64,000 bases of DNA from JAAXHV01 sp965207165 (GCA_965207165.1 OZ242265.1:3906001-3970000); one strand, 5' to 3'; positions 6,447 to 15,162 are shown, numbered from the stretch's first letter. Notes: a model not told the origin generated them from the sequence alone. Made by a program: numbers and translations.

Positions 6447-9386
6447 GTGGCAACCATCACAGAAAACCAGGGCGACGCCAGTGCAGATACCGGAACCGGG
6501 TATGCTCTGTCCCTCGACGACGTGTTCCGGGGAACGCTTGACACTGCCCAGGACAGGGACTGGATCCGGGTCGAGCTGAGCGCCGGGATAATTTACGATA
6601 TCTCCCAGACCGGGTTAGAGTCGGTTCGCCTCCAGTTCCTCGATTCGGACGGGCGCTACATGTTCGAGTCCGACGCGCACCTCATCTTCGAGCCGCCTGC
6701 CAGTGGCGCTTATTATATTCAAGTCGCGACTCTCGATGGTACCAGCTCGGGCGACTACGAGATTTCGGTGATCGAAAATACCATCCCTGAAGGCACCTAT
6801 GACGAGATTGCCGACTATCTTGTCGAAGGTTACTGGGATTTCGAGGGCCGTGGAGGTCGTTATGCTTTCGACGTCGCGCCCGGCGGCGTGTTGACTGTTG
6901 ACATCTCCGGCATGACCGAAGCGGGCCAAACACTGGCCAGGTGGGCCCTTGAAGCATGGGCCGGCGTGACCGGCATTCAATTTGAGTATGTCGATGCTGA
7001 TGCCTGGATACTTATCACGGACAATCAACCCGGCGTGTTCGGCGGTCCTGTCACGGCGACCGGCAGTGTAATCGATTCTTCTCGCGTCAATGTAGATGCA
7101 GGCGTCATCGACGATTACGAAACTGCAATAGACAGCTATCCTTTCCAGCTCTTTATCCATGAGCTAGGTCATGCACTTGGCCTGGGTCATTCGGGTCCCT
7201 ATCCCGCTCCGGGCGCCCTGGCTTCATATGCTTTCGGGATTGACACTATCTTCCTGAACGAATCCTGGCAAACCACAATTATGTCGTACGCGACACAGTC
7301 CCAAAACACCTTTCGCAGCGCCAGCCCGGCTAATTATATTACGCCGATGATCGTGGATATCATTGCCATCCAGAACCTCTACGGTGTGCCGGAGGATATC
7401 CGCGCCGGGGATACCGTCTATGGCTATCATTCCAACCTGGATGGTTTCCTGGGTGAAGTTTTCAGGTTGTGGACCGATGAGGAAAATCCCTTCATCACCA
7501 TTGCTGCAGGACAAAGCTCCAGCACACTAGCACTCGCCGACCTTGATGCAGACGGTGACCCTGATATTGTTATGGGAAGTCGGGAAGGGTCTTTTCACTA
7601 TATCGAAAACACGGGGACGTCCACTACTCCTGAATTCGTACAACACACCGGTAGCGCCAATCCACTGGATGGTTTTGCTGCAAGTAGTGTCAGCAAGCCT
7701 GTATTGGCCGACCTCGACAATGATGGTGACTATGACCTCATTGCAGGCGATGCCTTGGGTAACATTGCCTACTTCGAGAATACCGGCACAGCAACTGCTC
7801 CCGGGTTTACACAACAGACAGGCGCAGCGAATCCTCTGGATGGTGTTGATGTGGGTGCCTACAGTGTACCCGAACTGGCTGATCTTGATGGCGACAGTGA
7901 CCTTGACCTTATCATAGGGGCCCGCAACAGCCTGCATTATTTTGAGAACACCGGGACGGAAACCAATCCCGGCTTCACACAACGCACCGGCGCGGCTAAT
8001 CCTTTTGATGGTATTCAAGCAGGGTCTGACAATGGACCCGAATTGACCGACCTCGACGGTGACGGTGACCTGGACCTCGTCCTGTGGAAGCACTATGGTG
8101 ATATTGACTACTTCGAGAATACCGGGTCAGCCGGCGATCCGGTCTTTACGGAACGCATCGACGCGGCAAACCCCCTGGATATCGTCGATGTGAATATATT
8201 CAGTACGCCCGAGTTCGTCGATGTTGATAATGACAATGATCTTGACCTTGTCATCGGAGATAGAAACGGCGCAATCCGTTACTTCGAGAACACCGGAACG
8301 CATTCAGCCCCCGAATTTATTACCAGAACAGACTTCAGCAGCCCGGTTACGCTGACATTGTATGATACCAATGGCAACGATACGTTGGACCTGCGCACAG
8401 ACCACCAGGACCAGCGGGTCGACCTGAGTCCGGAAGGAATCTCTGACGTGTACGGCCTGGTCGGCAACCTGGTTATCGCACGGGATACAGTGATCGAGAA
8501 TTACATTGCCGGAACAGGTGACGACGTAGTGACGGGCAACGCTGCCGCGAATTCCCTGGAAGGGCGTAACGGCAACGACAAATTACACGGTCTTGCGGGC
8601 AACGACACGGTTAACGGCAACGCCGGCGCCGATACGCTCAGTGGCGGTGACGGCGATGACATCCTAAATGGCGGTGAAGGCAACGACATACTCAATGGCG
8701 GCGCTGGCGATGACACCCTCGACGGCGGCTCCGGCGCCGACACGCTCGACGGCGGGCCGGGGTCTGATACCGCGTCTTACCAGAATTCCGCGGTCGCTGT
8801 CCTGGTGCGCCTGCATGATGCCGGCGCGGTCAGGAACGGCGATGCTGCGGGGGATACGCTGACCGGTATTGAGCACCTTGTCGGCAGCCGGCACAACGAC
8901 ATCCTGGCCGGCGACGGTGGCGATAACCGGCTGGAGGGGGGTGACGGCAACGACGACTTGTACGGCGGCCCCGCCGGCGGCGACGACATGATGTATGGGG
9001 GTAATGGCGACGACAGGGTTTTCGGCGGCAGGGGGAACGATACGCTGACCGGCGGTGCAGGGAGTGATATTCTGAAGGGCGGCCCGGGCGAGGATGTAAT
9101 TATTGTTGATGGTGATGATATAGATATACTGTATGGCGGCCCTGATAAGGACACATTCCGGTTCTTCCCGAGTGACGTGGGAGGCGGTTCAATCAGGGAT
9201 TTTACTGACAGTGAAGATGTTATTGACCTGACGGAGTTTGCCGGCATCAACTCCATGGCCGATCTTGACATAGTAAGTCACGGGGACAATGTGCGTATAG
9301 CGGTGTCCGGCACGGACTATCTGACCACCATCATCCTGTCGGATTTCGATGTTACCAACCTGGATAATTCGGATTTCCTGTTTTAA
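6447..9386 (+). CDS. Secreted M10 (serralysin-type) metalloprotease with FG-GAP and RTX repeats
   Basis: 979 residues starting at GTG 6447 (TGAGGT at 6432 as ribosome site). Residues 1-115 look like a PPC-type beta domain. Residues ~118-320 are the catalytic domain with HELGHALGLGH (His238, Glu239, His242, His248) and the Met-turn TIMSY (Met279, Tyr281). Residues ~355-625 contain FG-GAP/VCBS repeats (DLDGDGDLDL type). From ~690 RTX nonapeptides follow, and the tail ends DNSDFLF as expected for type I secretion. All zinc ligands and the Met-turn are intact, so this copy is probably active. The C-terminal ~230 residues are almost identical to three other genes in the window, while the N-terminal parts differ clearly. 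Confidence 0.9.
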   Translation: MATITENQGDASADTGTGYALSLDDVFRGTLDTAQDRDWIRVELSAGIIYDISQTGLESVRLQFLDSDGRYMFESDAHLIFEPPASGAYYIQVATLDGTSSGDYEISVIENTIPEGTYDEIADYLVEGYWDFEGRGGRYAFDVAPGGVLTVDISGMTEAGQTLARWALEAWAGVTGIQFEYVDADAWILITDNQPGVFGGPVTATGSVIDSSRVNVDAGVIDDYETAIDSYPFQLFIHELGHALGLGHSGPYPAPGALASYAFGIDTIFLNESWQTTIMSYATQSQNTFRSASPANYITPMIVDIIAIQNLYGVPEDIRAGDTVYGYHSNLDGFLGEVFRLWTDEENPFITIAAGQSSSTLALADLDADGDPDIVMGSREGSFHYIENTGTSTTPEFVQHTGSANPLDGFAASSVSKPVLADLDNDGDYDLIAGDALGNIAYFENTGTATAPGFTQQTGAANPLDGVDVGAYSVPELADLDGDSDLDLIIGARNSLHYFENTGTETNPGFTQRTGAANPFDGIQAGSDNGPELTDLDGDGDLDLVLWKHYGDIDYFENTGSAGDPVFTERIDAANPLDIVDVNIFSTPEFVDVDNDNDLDLVIGDRNGAIRYFENTGTHSAPEFITRTDFSSPVTLTLYDTNGNDTLDLRTDHQDQRVDLSPEGISDVYGLVGNLVIARDTVIENYIAGTGDDVVTGNAAANSLEGRNGNDKLHGLAGNDTVNGNAGADTLSGGDGDDILNGGEGNDILNGGAGDDTLDGGSGADTLDGGPGSDTASYQNSAVAVLVRLHDAGAVRNGDAAGDTLTGIEHLVGSRHNDILAGDGGDNRLEGGDGNDDLYGGPAGGDDMMYGGNGDDRVFGGRGNDTLTGGAGSDILKGGPGEDVIIVDGDDIDILYGGPDKDTFRFFPSDVGGGSIRDFTDSEDVIDLTEFAGINSMADLDIVSHGDNVRIAVSGTDYLTTIILSDFDVTNLDNSDFLF

Positions 9387-9433
9387 TCACTCCAGACATC
9401 CGGCGCAAGCCGGAACCCGGCAATTCATGGATT

Positions 9434-9488
9434 AATTTGGGACACCCATAAATTAACAAATTTTCTAAATTCATGGGTGTCCCAAATT
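9434..9488. repeat. REP-like pair (inverted), 55 bp
   Basis: Plus unit at 9434 and minus unit at 9468, 34 bp apart, arms TGGGACACCCA / TGGGTGTCCCA flanked by AATT. It follows the M10 gene. The preceding sequence CCGGCGCAAGCCGGAACCCGGCAATTCATGG is shared in part with the end of the gene at 57784 (60685-60715). Confidence 0.9.
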
Positions 9489-9668
9489 AGCATATCCTGA
9501 TATAGGGTCGGACCCTTTCGCCTCACCATAACTTACTGATAATAGATATAAACTGTCACAAAAGACGCGCAAACACAGGCTTAGACTGCATTTTTCATAG
9601 GCCAAAACAGTGCTTTAAGGAGAGATAGCCAAACAGGTCCGAACCTGTTCTGTGGTTGATGATGTCGT

Positions 9669-9982
9669 TTAACGTCCCACCTTATTATTGTCCTTATGGC
9701 CGGACCCTCCCGGCAGCATGCGTCGCAATACATCGTCACGTCGAACAAAGTGATGATAGAGCGCTGCACCTGCATGCAGAACAATGAGCATCCACACCAG
9801 GACGGCGCCACCTATATCCTTATGAAGATAATCTATCGGTTTTTCAAAAGCTTCCCAGTCTAACTGGAGCGTCTGGGTAACCAGGTAATCATATGCGGCA
9901 GTTTCCCGAAACTGGGTAATATTAAAATACGCCGTGTCGACGCCGGTTCCCAGATATCCGGTGACAGGCATAAATATCATAA
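9669..9982 (-). pseudogene. Cytochrome b561, 3' part (interrupted by IS1595 element)
   Basis: Encodes the C-terminal half of a cytochrome b561-type membrane protein: MIFMPVTGYLGTG, a region before DYLHKDIGGAVLVWMLIVLHAGAALYHHF carrying the second pair of haem-ligand histidines. The 5' half is at 13195-13516. If the element 9991-13194 and one 8-bp target copy are removed, the two parts join in frame as ...HYSLYFFMIFMPVTG..., giving ~211 residues. As it stands the gene cannot make the whole protein. Confidence 0.9.
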
Positions 9983-9990
9983 AAAAATAA
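9983..9990. repeat. Target-site duplication (left), 8 bp
   Basis: AAAAATAA directly left of the IS1595 element, repeated exactly at 13195-13202. Eight bases is the duplication length known for the IS1595 family. Confidence 0.9.
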
Positions 9991-10003
9991 CGTGATTATA
10001 AAC

Positions 10004-10032
10004 TTGACACACGTAAATAAATCTCCTATACT
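10004..10032 (+). promoter_or_regulatory. Transposase promoter, -35 inside the terminal repeat
   Basis: TTGACA at 10004-10009 lies inside the left inverted repeat; TATACT at 10027-10032 follows after exactly 17 bp. GTAGGAG precedes the transposase ATG at 10058. Confidence 0.75.
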
Positions 10033-10057
10033 ATCAGTAACAACGTAGGAGATACCG

Positions 10058-10915
10058 ATGAAAACACTGACAGTACATGACTTTTTCCAACAGTTCCCGA
10101 ATGATGATGCGTGCCTGGATTTCCTGATGCGCAAGCATTACGGCGATTCGCTGGAATGCCCGTCCTGCCACAAGCACGGGAAGTTTCACCGTATTAAGCG
10201 CCACCCTGCTTACAAGTGCGCATGGTGCGGTTATGAGATTTATCCCATGAAAGGGACGATCTTCGACAAGTCGCACACGCCTTTGTCCAAGTGGTTTTAT
10301 GCTCTGTATCTGTTCACCACGACGCGGCATGGCGTTCCTGCGAAGGAATTGCAACGGCAACTGGGTGTTTCCTATCCTACCGCGTTGAGAATGGCGCACA
10401 TTATCCGCGAACACATGGCCGATACGGACGGGGAATGGCTGCTTGATGGGGATGTCGAGGTTGACGAAACCTATGTCGGTGGCAAGCGTTCCGGTGGCAA
10501 GCGTGGCCGTGGCGCACCCGGCAAGACCGTTGTCCTGGGTATGCTGGAACGGGACGGTGACGTAATGGCTAAGGTTGTCCCGAATGTCCGTAAGAAGACG
10601 CTTCAGCCTATCGTTAAGGAGAACGTGGAAAAGGGCAGCACAGTCCACACGGACGAACTGCGGTCGTACAATGGCCTCACTAAGGCCGGATACACTCACA
10701 GGACGGTCAATCACGGCATAGGCCAGTACGTTGACAGGGGCAGCCACGTCAACGGGATTGAAGGCTTCTGGTCCCGGTTGAAACTGTCTATCAGGGGTAC
10801 GCATGTTCATGTATCCGGCAAGCACCTTGAAAAATACCTCAAGGAGTTCGAGTTTCGTTACAACTATCGGAAGAATCCTGAGAAGATGCTTCCGGCTTTG
10901 TTGCGGGCTTTATAG
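10058..10915 (+). CDS. IS1595-family transposase (ISXO2-like DDE)
   Basis: 285 residues, the usual length. The N-terminal zinc ribbon has CPSCHKHG and CAWCGYE. The catalytic domain shows VEVDETYVGGK (first Asp), STVHTDELRSY (second Asp) and HVNGIEGFWSRLK (the Asn/His-Glu motif of ISXO2-like transposases). Starts at ATG 10058 behind GTAGGAG and a promoter built into the left inverted repeat. Its last 77 bp overlap, on the opposite strand, the end of a small cargo gene. No frameshift or stop is seen, so the element may still be mobile. Confidence 0.95.
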   Translation: MKTLTVHDFFQQFPNDDACLDFLMRKHYGDSLECPSCHKHGKFHRIKRHPAYKCAWCGYEIYPMKGTIFDKSHTPLSKWFYALYLFTTTRHGVPAKELQRQLGVSYPTALRMAHIIREHMADTDGEWLLDGDVEVDETYVGGKRSGGKRGRGAPGKTVVLGMLERDGDVMAKVVPNVRKKTLQPIVKENVEKGSTVHTDELRSYNGLTKAGYTHRTVNHGIGQYVDRGSHVNGIEGFWSRLKLSIRGTHVHVSGKHLEKYLKEFEFRYNYRKNPEKMLPALLRAL

Positions 10916-11036
10916 CCGCATTCAACAGCTTGTTGAATAACGCCCTGTTGCCCTTTGACGGATGCTCTTTGATGAACCGGTCTAACTGGCCGGTCTTTCG
11001 GGCTTCTTCAAGTGAGATGTATTTGCCGATAGACAT
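10839..11036 (-). CDS. Small cargo protein of the IS1595 element
   Basis: 65 residues beginning SIGKYISLEEARKTGQLDRF and continuing KEHPSKGNRALFNKLLNAA, with a polar tail. Its ATG is 12 bp after the stop of the methyltransferase gene, same strand, so they are likely co-transcribed. Its 3' end runs antisense under the end of the transposase gene. I recognise no domain. Co-location suggests an accessory to the methyltransferase or to transposition; this is inference. Confidence 0.6.
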   Translation of the reverse strand: MSIGKYISLEEARKTGQLDRFIKEHPSKGNRALFNKLLNAAIKPATKPEASSQDSSDSCNETRTP

Positions 11037-11047
11037 AGGTTAGTTCC

Positions 11048-12697
11048 TCATATTGTCAGCTGCTGTACAATCCAATCTGCTTGCGGTATTGGCTTGCCGG
11101 TGTAAGGATCGTTCATAATTGGCATATCCGGCATCCTGTTTTCAAAGAACTCACTGATGCTCCATAGCTGAATGCGGCGGAACTCATTGGCGCCAATTCT
11201 GATTCTTCCTGTCGATGCAACTTCTTTTTTGGCGGCTGTAGTGGTGACTGGATCAATCGTCAGGAATATTCCTATGGCGGCATTTTCCCTGTTGCAAACG
11301 TGCATAAAATCCCGCAGATCGGACAGCTTGAATTTGCCGCCTTTAACCTGCGTTAATCCGAGTTTTGAATTGACGTTTTCCGGCCTGTTGGCAAGCGTTG
11401 CTCTGCCGTCGATGCCGCTGTCGCCAACCTTTACGGTGTTCGGGACAAACCCAGGGATCCTGTTTACTGCCCAGGCTTCAAAGTCAAAAGGCTTTTCTCT
11501 GTGCATCATCTTTGCCGATGCAAGATCGTAAGGTATTCCCTGCGCAGGGATGCCCGAATCCTTCAGCCGTTTAACCCTGATAACGTCAATGGCAAAAGAT
11601 GATATATCTATCCCTATAAACTGCCTTTCAAGCCCTCTGGCCGATTCAACAGTTGTCCCGCAGCCACAGAAAGGATCAAGGATAAGGTCGCCTTTATTAC
11701 TGCTTGATTTAAGTATCCTGTCCATTAACGCAACTGGTTTTTGAGTAGGATAGCCGGTGTCTTCATTGCCTGATACGGGCGGAATATCATAGATGATATC
11801 CTGTACTTTAACCCCTTCCATCACGTCCAGATAACGCTTAAATCTTGGTATTCCGCCTTCCTTCTTCGGCCAGTAAATCAAACCCTGGTCGTCCAATACA
11901 TCCAGTCGTTCCTGTACTGTCATTTCCGAATAACCTTCGGGTCGATTAAACCATTTGGGCAGGCTGCTGTCTGGCGGCGGTTCCCAGTGACGATTGCCCG
12001 GATCGATCCCGCGCCAGGGCTGGCCGGACGGTCCATTTCTGGGGCCAGGCCCCTTTAAATCGCCGATGGCATGATGCCCCCGTTCATCTTCATGTTCATA
12101 ATTGTCTTTCACATAATCATCATCATAAGCCTGGTACACGGGGTTCCATGTATAGTTGTCAGACTTTGTATAGAACAGGATTACATCGTGAATTGGCCCC
12201 CATCGTTTAGCCCTGTTGTGCGCAGATGTTCTTTTCCAGATAACTTCACTTTTGAAATTCTCGCCACCCACCACCGAATCCATGACGGCCTTTAGGTAGT
12301 GGCTGGCAGTCGGATCACAATGCAGATAGATACTGCCGGTTGGTTTAAGAATGCGGTACATTTCTTCAATGCGTTCTGCCATATAGGTGATATAGGCCAG
12401 CATCCCGCATTCGCCAAGATAGGTATGCAGACCAACAGTCGCTTTGTGTGCCGCTCGCCCGGTTGCATTCAGGTACATGTCCAATCTGTCCGATGCTGCA
12501 TCATCCCAAGACCACGTATCGGCAAAAGCCCTTGTCTGAGCAACGCCCGCGCTATCGGTTGAATAAAGGATGTTGTAATCGGCGTCGGAGTTAAACGGCG
12601 GGTCAAGGTATATCAGGTCGATGGAATCATTGTCCCACTCTCGCATGACTTCCAGGCAGTCCCCGTAATACAAAGAATTGGGGATTAGTTTAGCCAT
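11048..12697 (-). CDS. DNA N6-adenine/N4-cytosine methyltransferase fused to a nuclease-like domain
   Basis: 549 residues. Motif IV DPPF is at residues 32-35 and motif I DPFCGCGTT near residue 345, followed by GIDIS; this order (IV before I) is the beta class of amino-methyltransferases. An insertion with many aromatic residues between the motifs is probably target recognition. The last ~170 residues contain GDSGIDGRATL followed by LTQVKGGKF, spacing that fits an Mrr-like D...QxK nuclease core. One protein could therefore both modify and cut DNA. The start overlaps the upstream membrane-protein gene by 8 bp, indicating translational coupling. It is cargo of the IS1595 element. Confidence 0.88.
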   Translation of the reverse strand: MAKLIPNSLYYGDCLEVMREWDNDSIDLIYLDPPFNSDADYNILYSTDSAGVAQTRAFADTWSWDDAASDRLDMYLNATGRAAHKATVGLHTYLGECGMLAYITYMAERIEEMYRILKPTGSIYLHCDPTASHYLKAVMDSVVGGENFKSEVIWKRTSAHNRAKRWGPIHDVILFYTKSDNYTWNPVYQAYDDDYVKDNYEHEDERGHHAIGDLKGPGPRNGPSGQPWRGIDPGNRHWEPPPDSSLPKWFNRPEGYSEMTVQERLDVLDDQGLIYWPKKEGGIPRFKRYLDVMEGVKVQDIIYDIPPVSGNEDTGYPTQKPVALMDRILKSSSNKGDLILDPFCGCGTTVESARGLERQFIGIDISSFAIDVIRVKRLKDSGIPAQGIPYDLASAKMMHREKPFDFEAWAVNRIPGFVPNTVKVGDSGIDGRATLANRPENVNSKLGLTQVKGGKFKLSDLRDFMHVCNRENAAIGIFLTIDPVTTTAAKKEVASTGRIRIGANEFRRIQLWSISEFFENRMPDMPIMNDPYTGKPIPQADWIVQQLTI

Positions 12698-13103
12698 GCC
12701 CTTCCAGTTTCTTCTGGTAGGATTCCATCCAGGCTATGTGCTCCTTTCTTTCTTCCGCGTGCTTTGCCTCCAACTCATCCATTTCTTCCATAAATGCCTT
12801 CATTTTCCTTTCCTGGTCTTCGTCAAATTGCCTGATTGCGTTCCTGAAATAATGAACTCTCATCATGTACATAATTCCAATGATTAACACAACCGTGATA
12901 AAAAAGATGAACAGGCCAAGTGCTACGAGGAACGGGTTTGCGCTCAGGATCAGGGATTCTATTACCAAGCAGACCTTTGCAAGCACCTGGAGACAAAAGC
13001 CCGCCAGTATGAAGGCAACACAACCAGCAACGAGATTTGCCAGAAACAGTCCCAGCCTTTTTTCGAGTTCGACAAGCAAACTGCCGAAGCCAAGATCGAT
13101 CAT
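12690..13103 (-). CDS. Two-helix membrane protein with coiled-coil tail (IS1595 cargo)
   Basis: About 137 residues from ATG 13103, which has a GGGGGAGGGGG ribosome site; the frame is open to 13193 but the upstream part overlaps the terminal repeat. Two hydrophobic stretches (LFLANLVAGCVAFILAGFCL and FLVALGLFIFFITVVLIIGI) are followed by a charged, helical tail rich in Glu and Lys (QERKMKAFMEEMDELEAKHAEE). No known family is recognised. It is first in the cargo operon and overlaps the methyltransferase start by 8 bp. Confidence 0.7.
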   Translation of the reverse strand: MIDLGFGSLLVELEKRLGLFLANLVAGCVAFILAGFCLQVLAKVCLVIESLILSANPFLVALGLFIFFITVVLIIGIMYMMRVHYFRNAIRQFDEDQERKMKAFMEEMDELEAKHAEERKEHIAWMESYQKKLEGHG

Positions 13104-13154
13104 AATCCCCCTCCCCCAGGTTACCGGGTTTATACTACTAGCTAATGCTGCTAG

Positions 13155-13181
13155 AGTATACGGGAACATTACGTGTGTCAA
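13155..13181 (-). promoter_or_regulatory. Candidate cargo promoter, -35 inside the right terminal repeat
   Basis: On the minus strand TTGACA (13181-13176) lies in the right inverted repeat and TATACT (13160-13155) follows after 15 bp. The spacing is short, so strength is uncertain. The cargo gene starts at 13103. Confidence 0.5.
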
Positions 13182-13194
13182 CTTAACAATCACG

Positions 13195-13516
13195 AAAAAT
13201 AAAGTGAGTAATGAACGAAACGGGCCGAGATATGTTCCCAGCGCTTGCCTGCCGGTAAATCAGGAGTGTTATCATATAATCGCCATATTATCCGTAATAT
13301 CACGAACGCAAATATCGTTATTCCACTGGCAAGGTGAAGCTGCAACGCCGTGTAATTGGGCGTACCCACCCAAAGTGACAAATTTTCCTCCGCTACAGTA
13401 AACCATCGCCGGTAATAAACTGAGCAATAAGAAATAAGAAATAATGCGGCGATAGTCCAATGCAGGGATTTCGCTATAGTACCGTACTCGACAGCCGTGT
13501 TTCGAAATGACATCAT
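13195..13516 (-). pseudogene. Cytochrome b561, 5' part (interrupted by IS1595 element)
   Basis: N-terminal half of a cytochrome b561: YGTIAKSLHWTIAALFLISYC with the first haem histidine, LHLASGITIFAFVILRIIWRLY with the second, then HISARFVHYSLYF, where the element interrupts. The first 8 bp of this segment (13195-13202) are the right copy of the target duplication. It continues in frame at 9982. Confidence 0.9.
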
Positions 13517-13652
13517 CTACTCCAGTATACCCTGATGAGGGCCGGACCACCCAGGATCACCTTAACCTATTGATAACAAATAAGATCTTTCGCCAAAGAC
13601 GTGTTATCATAGGCTTGGACTGCGTCTTTATATACCACCCTGTATCCATAAA

Positions 13653-14138
13653 ATGATCATTTCACTCATCGTCGCCATGGACCGCCGGGGCGTGATCGGC
13701 CTTGACGGCGCCTTGCCCTGGCGCCTGTCCGCTGACCTGCGGAATTTCAAGGCCATCACCATGGGCAAGCCCCTCATCATGGGGCGCAAGACCCATGAAT
13801 CCATCGGCCGCCCGCTGCCCGGCAGACAGAACATCGTCCTCACCCGGCAACGGGATTACACCGCGCAGGGCTGCGACATCTGCCACGACGCGGAGCAAGC
13901 CCTGGCAGCCTGCACCGGCGCTGAAGAGGTCATGGTCATGGGCGGGGCGGCATTGTACGAACTGTTCCTGCCCCGCGCCGACCGCATCTACCTGACCCGG
14001 GTACAGGCGGAAGTCAATGGCGATACCTGGTTCCCGCCGTTCGACCCAAGCGCCTGGCGCGAGGTCGACCGCCGAGACCACCCGGCAGACGCACGCAACG
14101 AACACCCCTGCACCTTCCTGCTGCTCGAAAAAACCTAA
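13653..14138 (+). CDS. folA: Dihydrofolate reductase
   Basis: 161 residues, normal for type I DHFR. Visible landmarks are SLIVAMDRRGVIGLDGALPW with the conserved Trp, ADLRNFKAITMGKPLIMGRKT (NADPH contact), IGRPLPGRQNIVLTR and VMVMGGAALYELFLPRADRIYLTR. It reduces dihydrofolate to tetrahydrofolate, the partner reaction to thymidylate synthase; only remnants of thyA are seen, at 2.9 and 4.0 kb. The TAA stop at 14136-14138 is directly joined to a REP-like cluster, convergent with apaH. Confidence 0.97.
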   Translation: MIISLIVAMDRRGVIGLDGALPWRLSADLRNFKAITMGKPLIMGRKTHESIGRPLPGRQNIVLTRQRDYTAQGCDICHDAEQALAACTGAEEVMVMGGAALYELFLPRADRIYLTRVQAEVNGDTWFPPFDPSAWREVDRRDHPADARNEHPCTFLLLEKT

Positions 14139-14251
14139 TTTGGAGCCTAATTTGGGAAGCCTAATTTGGGACACCCATGAATTTATAAAAACCGTAAATT
14201 CAGGACACCCATAAATTAATAAAGTTTATAAATTTATGGGTGTCCCAAATT
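14138..14251. repeat. REP-like cluster between folA and apaH
   Basis: Two truncated starts (AATTTGG, AATTTGGGA) precede a plus unit at 14163, a degenerate plus unit at 14197 (CAGGACACCCA core) and a minus unit at 14231. The three full-length positions are 34 bp apart. Confidence 0.9.
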
Positions 14252-14267
14252 AGGCTCCAAATTAGGT

Positions 14268-15089
14268 TTATCGCTGCCTGGACGGCACGCTGAAATACCG
14301 TTCGTCCTCCAGGCGCAGGGCAACCAGTTCTCCGCCCCAGACACAGCCCATGTCCAGGGGATAAACGTTAAAGCGGCCGTAGTCCTGGGGGTAATCCCTG
14401 AGCGCGGCCCAGTGTCCGAATATGATCCTGTCCGTCCGGGATTTTCTGCCCGCCACCTCGAACCAGGGCAGGGCGGAATGGGCGCCGGGCGCGCCTTTCT
14501 CATCCAGGTCCAGGACACCATCGGCTGAACAGTAGCGGATGCGTGTCAGGCAGTTGGTAATGAAGCGCAACCGCTCCCAGCCGTCCAGGCCGGCAGACCA
14601 GGTGTCCGGTTCGTTCCCGTACATATTGGCGAAATAGTCCCGGTAATGCGGACCCCGCAACGCCTGTTCCACTTCCGCCGCGTAGCGCAGGGTCTCGTCA
14701 AGCCGCCACTGCGGCGGTAATCCGGCATGCACCATGGTGAAACCGGAATGCCCGTCGTGGTACACAAGCGGTAACATCCGCAGCCAGTCCAGCAGTTCGG
14801 CGCGGTCGTCTGCCGCCAGGATTTCATCCAGGGTATCGCCCGCGTGCATATACTGCGACTGGCCGTTGCCGATCGCCAGCAAGTGCAGTTCGTGGTTGCC
14901 CAGCACGGTGACGGCCGTATCCCCCAGGTCTTTCACGAAACGCAGACAGGCCAGCGATTGCGGGCCGCGGTTGACCAGGTCGCCGGTAAACCAGAGCCGG
15001 TCCCGGGCGGGGTCGAACCGGACCTTCTCCAGCAGGTCCATCAGTTCATCGCAGCATCCCTGGAGGTCGCCAATGGCAAAGGTGGGCAT
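14268..15089 (-). CDS. apaH: Diadenosine tetraphosphatase (symmetrical)
   Basis: 273 residues from ATG 15089. Metallophosphoesterase motifs are in order: IGDLQGC, FTGDLVNRGP, LGNHELHLLA, and later MVHAGLPPQW and FGHWAAL. ApaH splits Ap4A symmetrically to two ADP. The frame upstream of 15089 runs through a repeat and antisense to apaG and is not coding. apaG lies upstream on the same strand, separated by a 55-bp palindrome. Confidence 0.96.
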   Translation of the reverse strand: MPTFAIGDLQGCCDELMDLLEKVRFDPARDRLWFTGDLVNRGPQSLACLRFVKDLGDTAVTVLGNHELHLLAIGNGQSQYMHAGDTLDEILAADDRAELLDWLRMLPLVYHDGHSGFTMVHAGLPPQWRLDETLRYAAEVEQALRGPHYRDYFANMYGNEPDTWSAGLDGWERLRFITNCLTRIRYCSADGVLDLDEKGAPGAHSALPWFEVAGRKSRTDRIIFGHWAALRDYPQDYGRFNVYPLDMGCVWGGELVALRLEDERYFSVPSRQR

Positions 15090-15101
15090 TGTCAAAAACC
15101 T

Positions 15102-15156
15102 AATTTGGGACACCCATAAATTTATAAAAACTGTTAATTTATGGGTGTCCCAAATT
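15102..15156. repeat. REP-like pair between apaH and apaG
   Basis: Plus unit 15102 and minus unit 15136, 34 bp apart, in the 73-bp gap between co-directional genes. Confidence 0.92.
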
Positions 15157-15162
15157 AGGTTC

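Larger units (their letters stand above)
9991..13194. mobile_element. IS1595-family element with methyltransferase cargo, 3204 bp
   Basis: Ends are 26-bp inverted repeats (9991-10016 and 13169-13194) matching at 23 positions, both containing TTGACACACGTAA. They are bounded by a perfect 8-bp duplication AAAAATAA. The element holds a transposase on the plus strand and three genes on the minus strand: a membrane/coiled-coil protein, a DNA methyltransferase fused to a nuclease-like domain, and a 65-residue protein. It lies inside a cytochrome b561 gene. IS1595-family elements with passenger genes are known; this cargo combination I do not recognise as described. Confidence 0.92.

Noticed and set aside
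14234..14521. Short proteins ending in NLGHP or containing WDTHEL/SWVSQI
   Set aside because: These peptides are translations of the repeat units in different frames and recur at every cluster; apart from the rsmA end they are not gene evidence.
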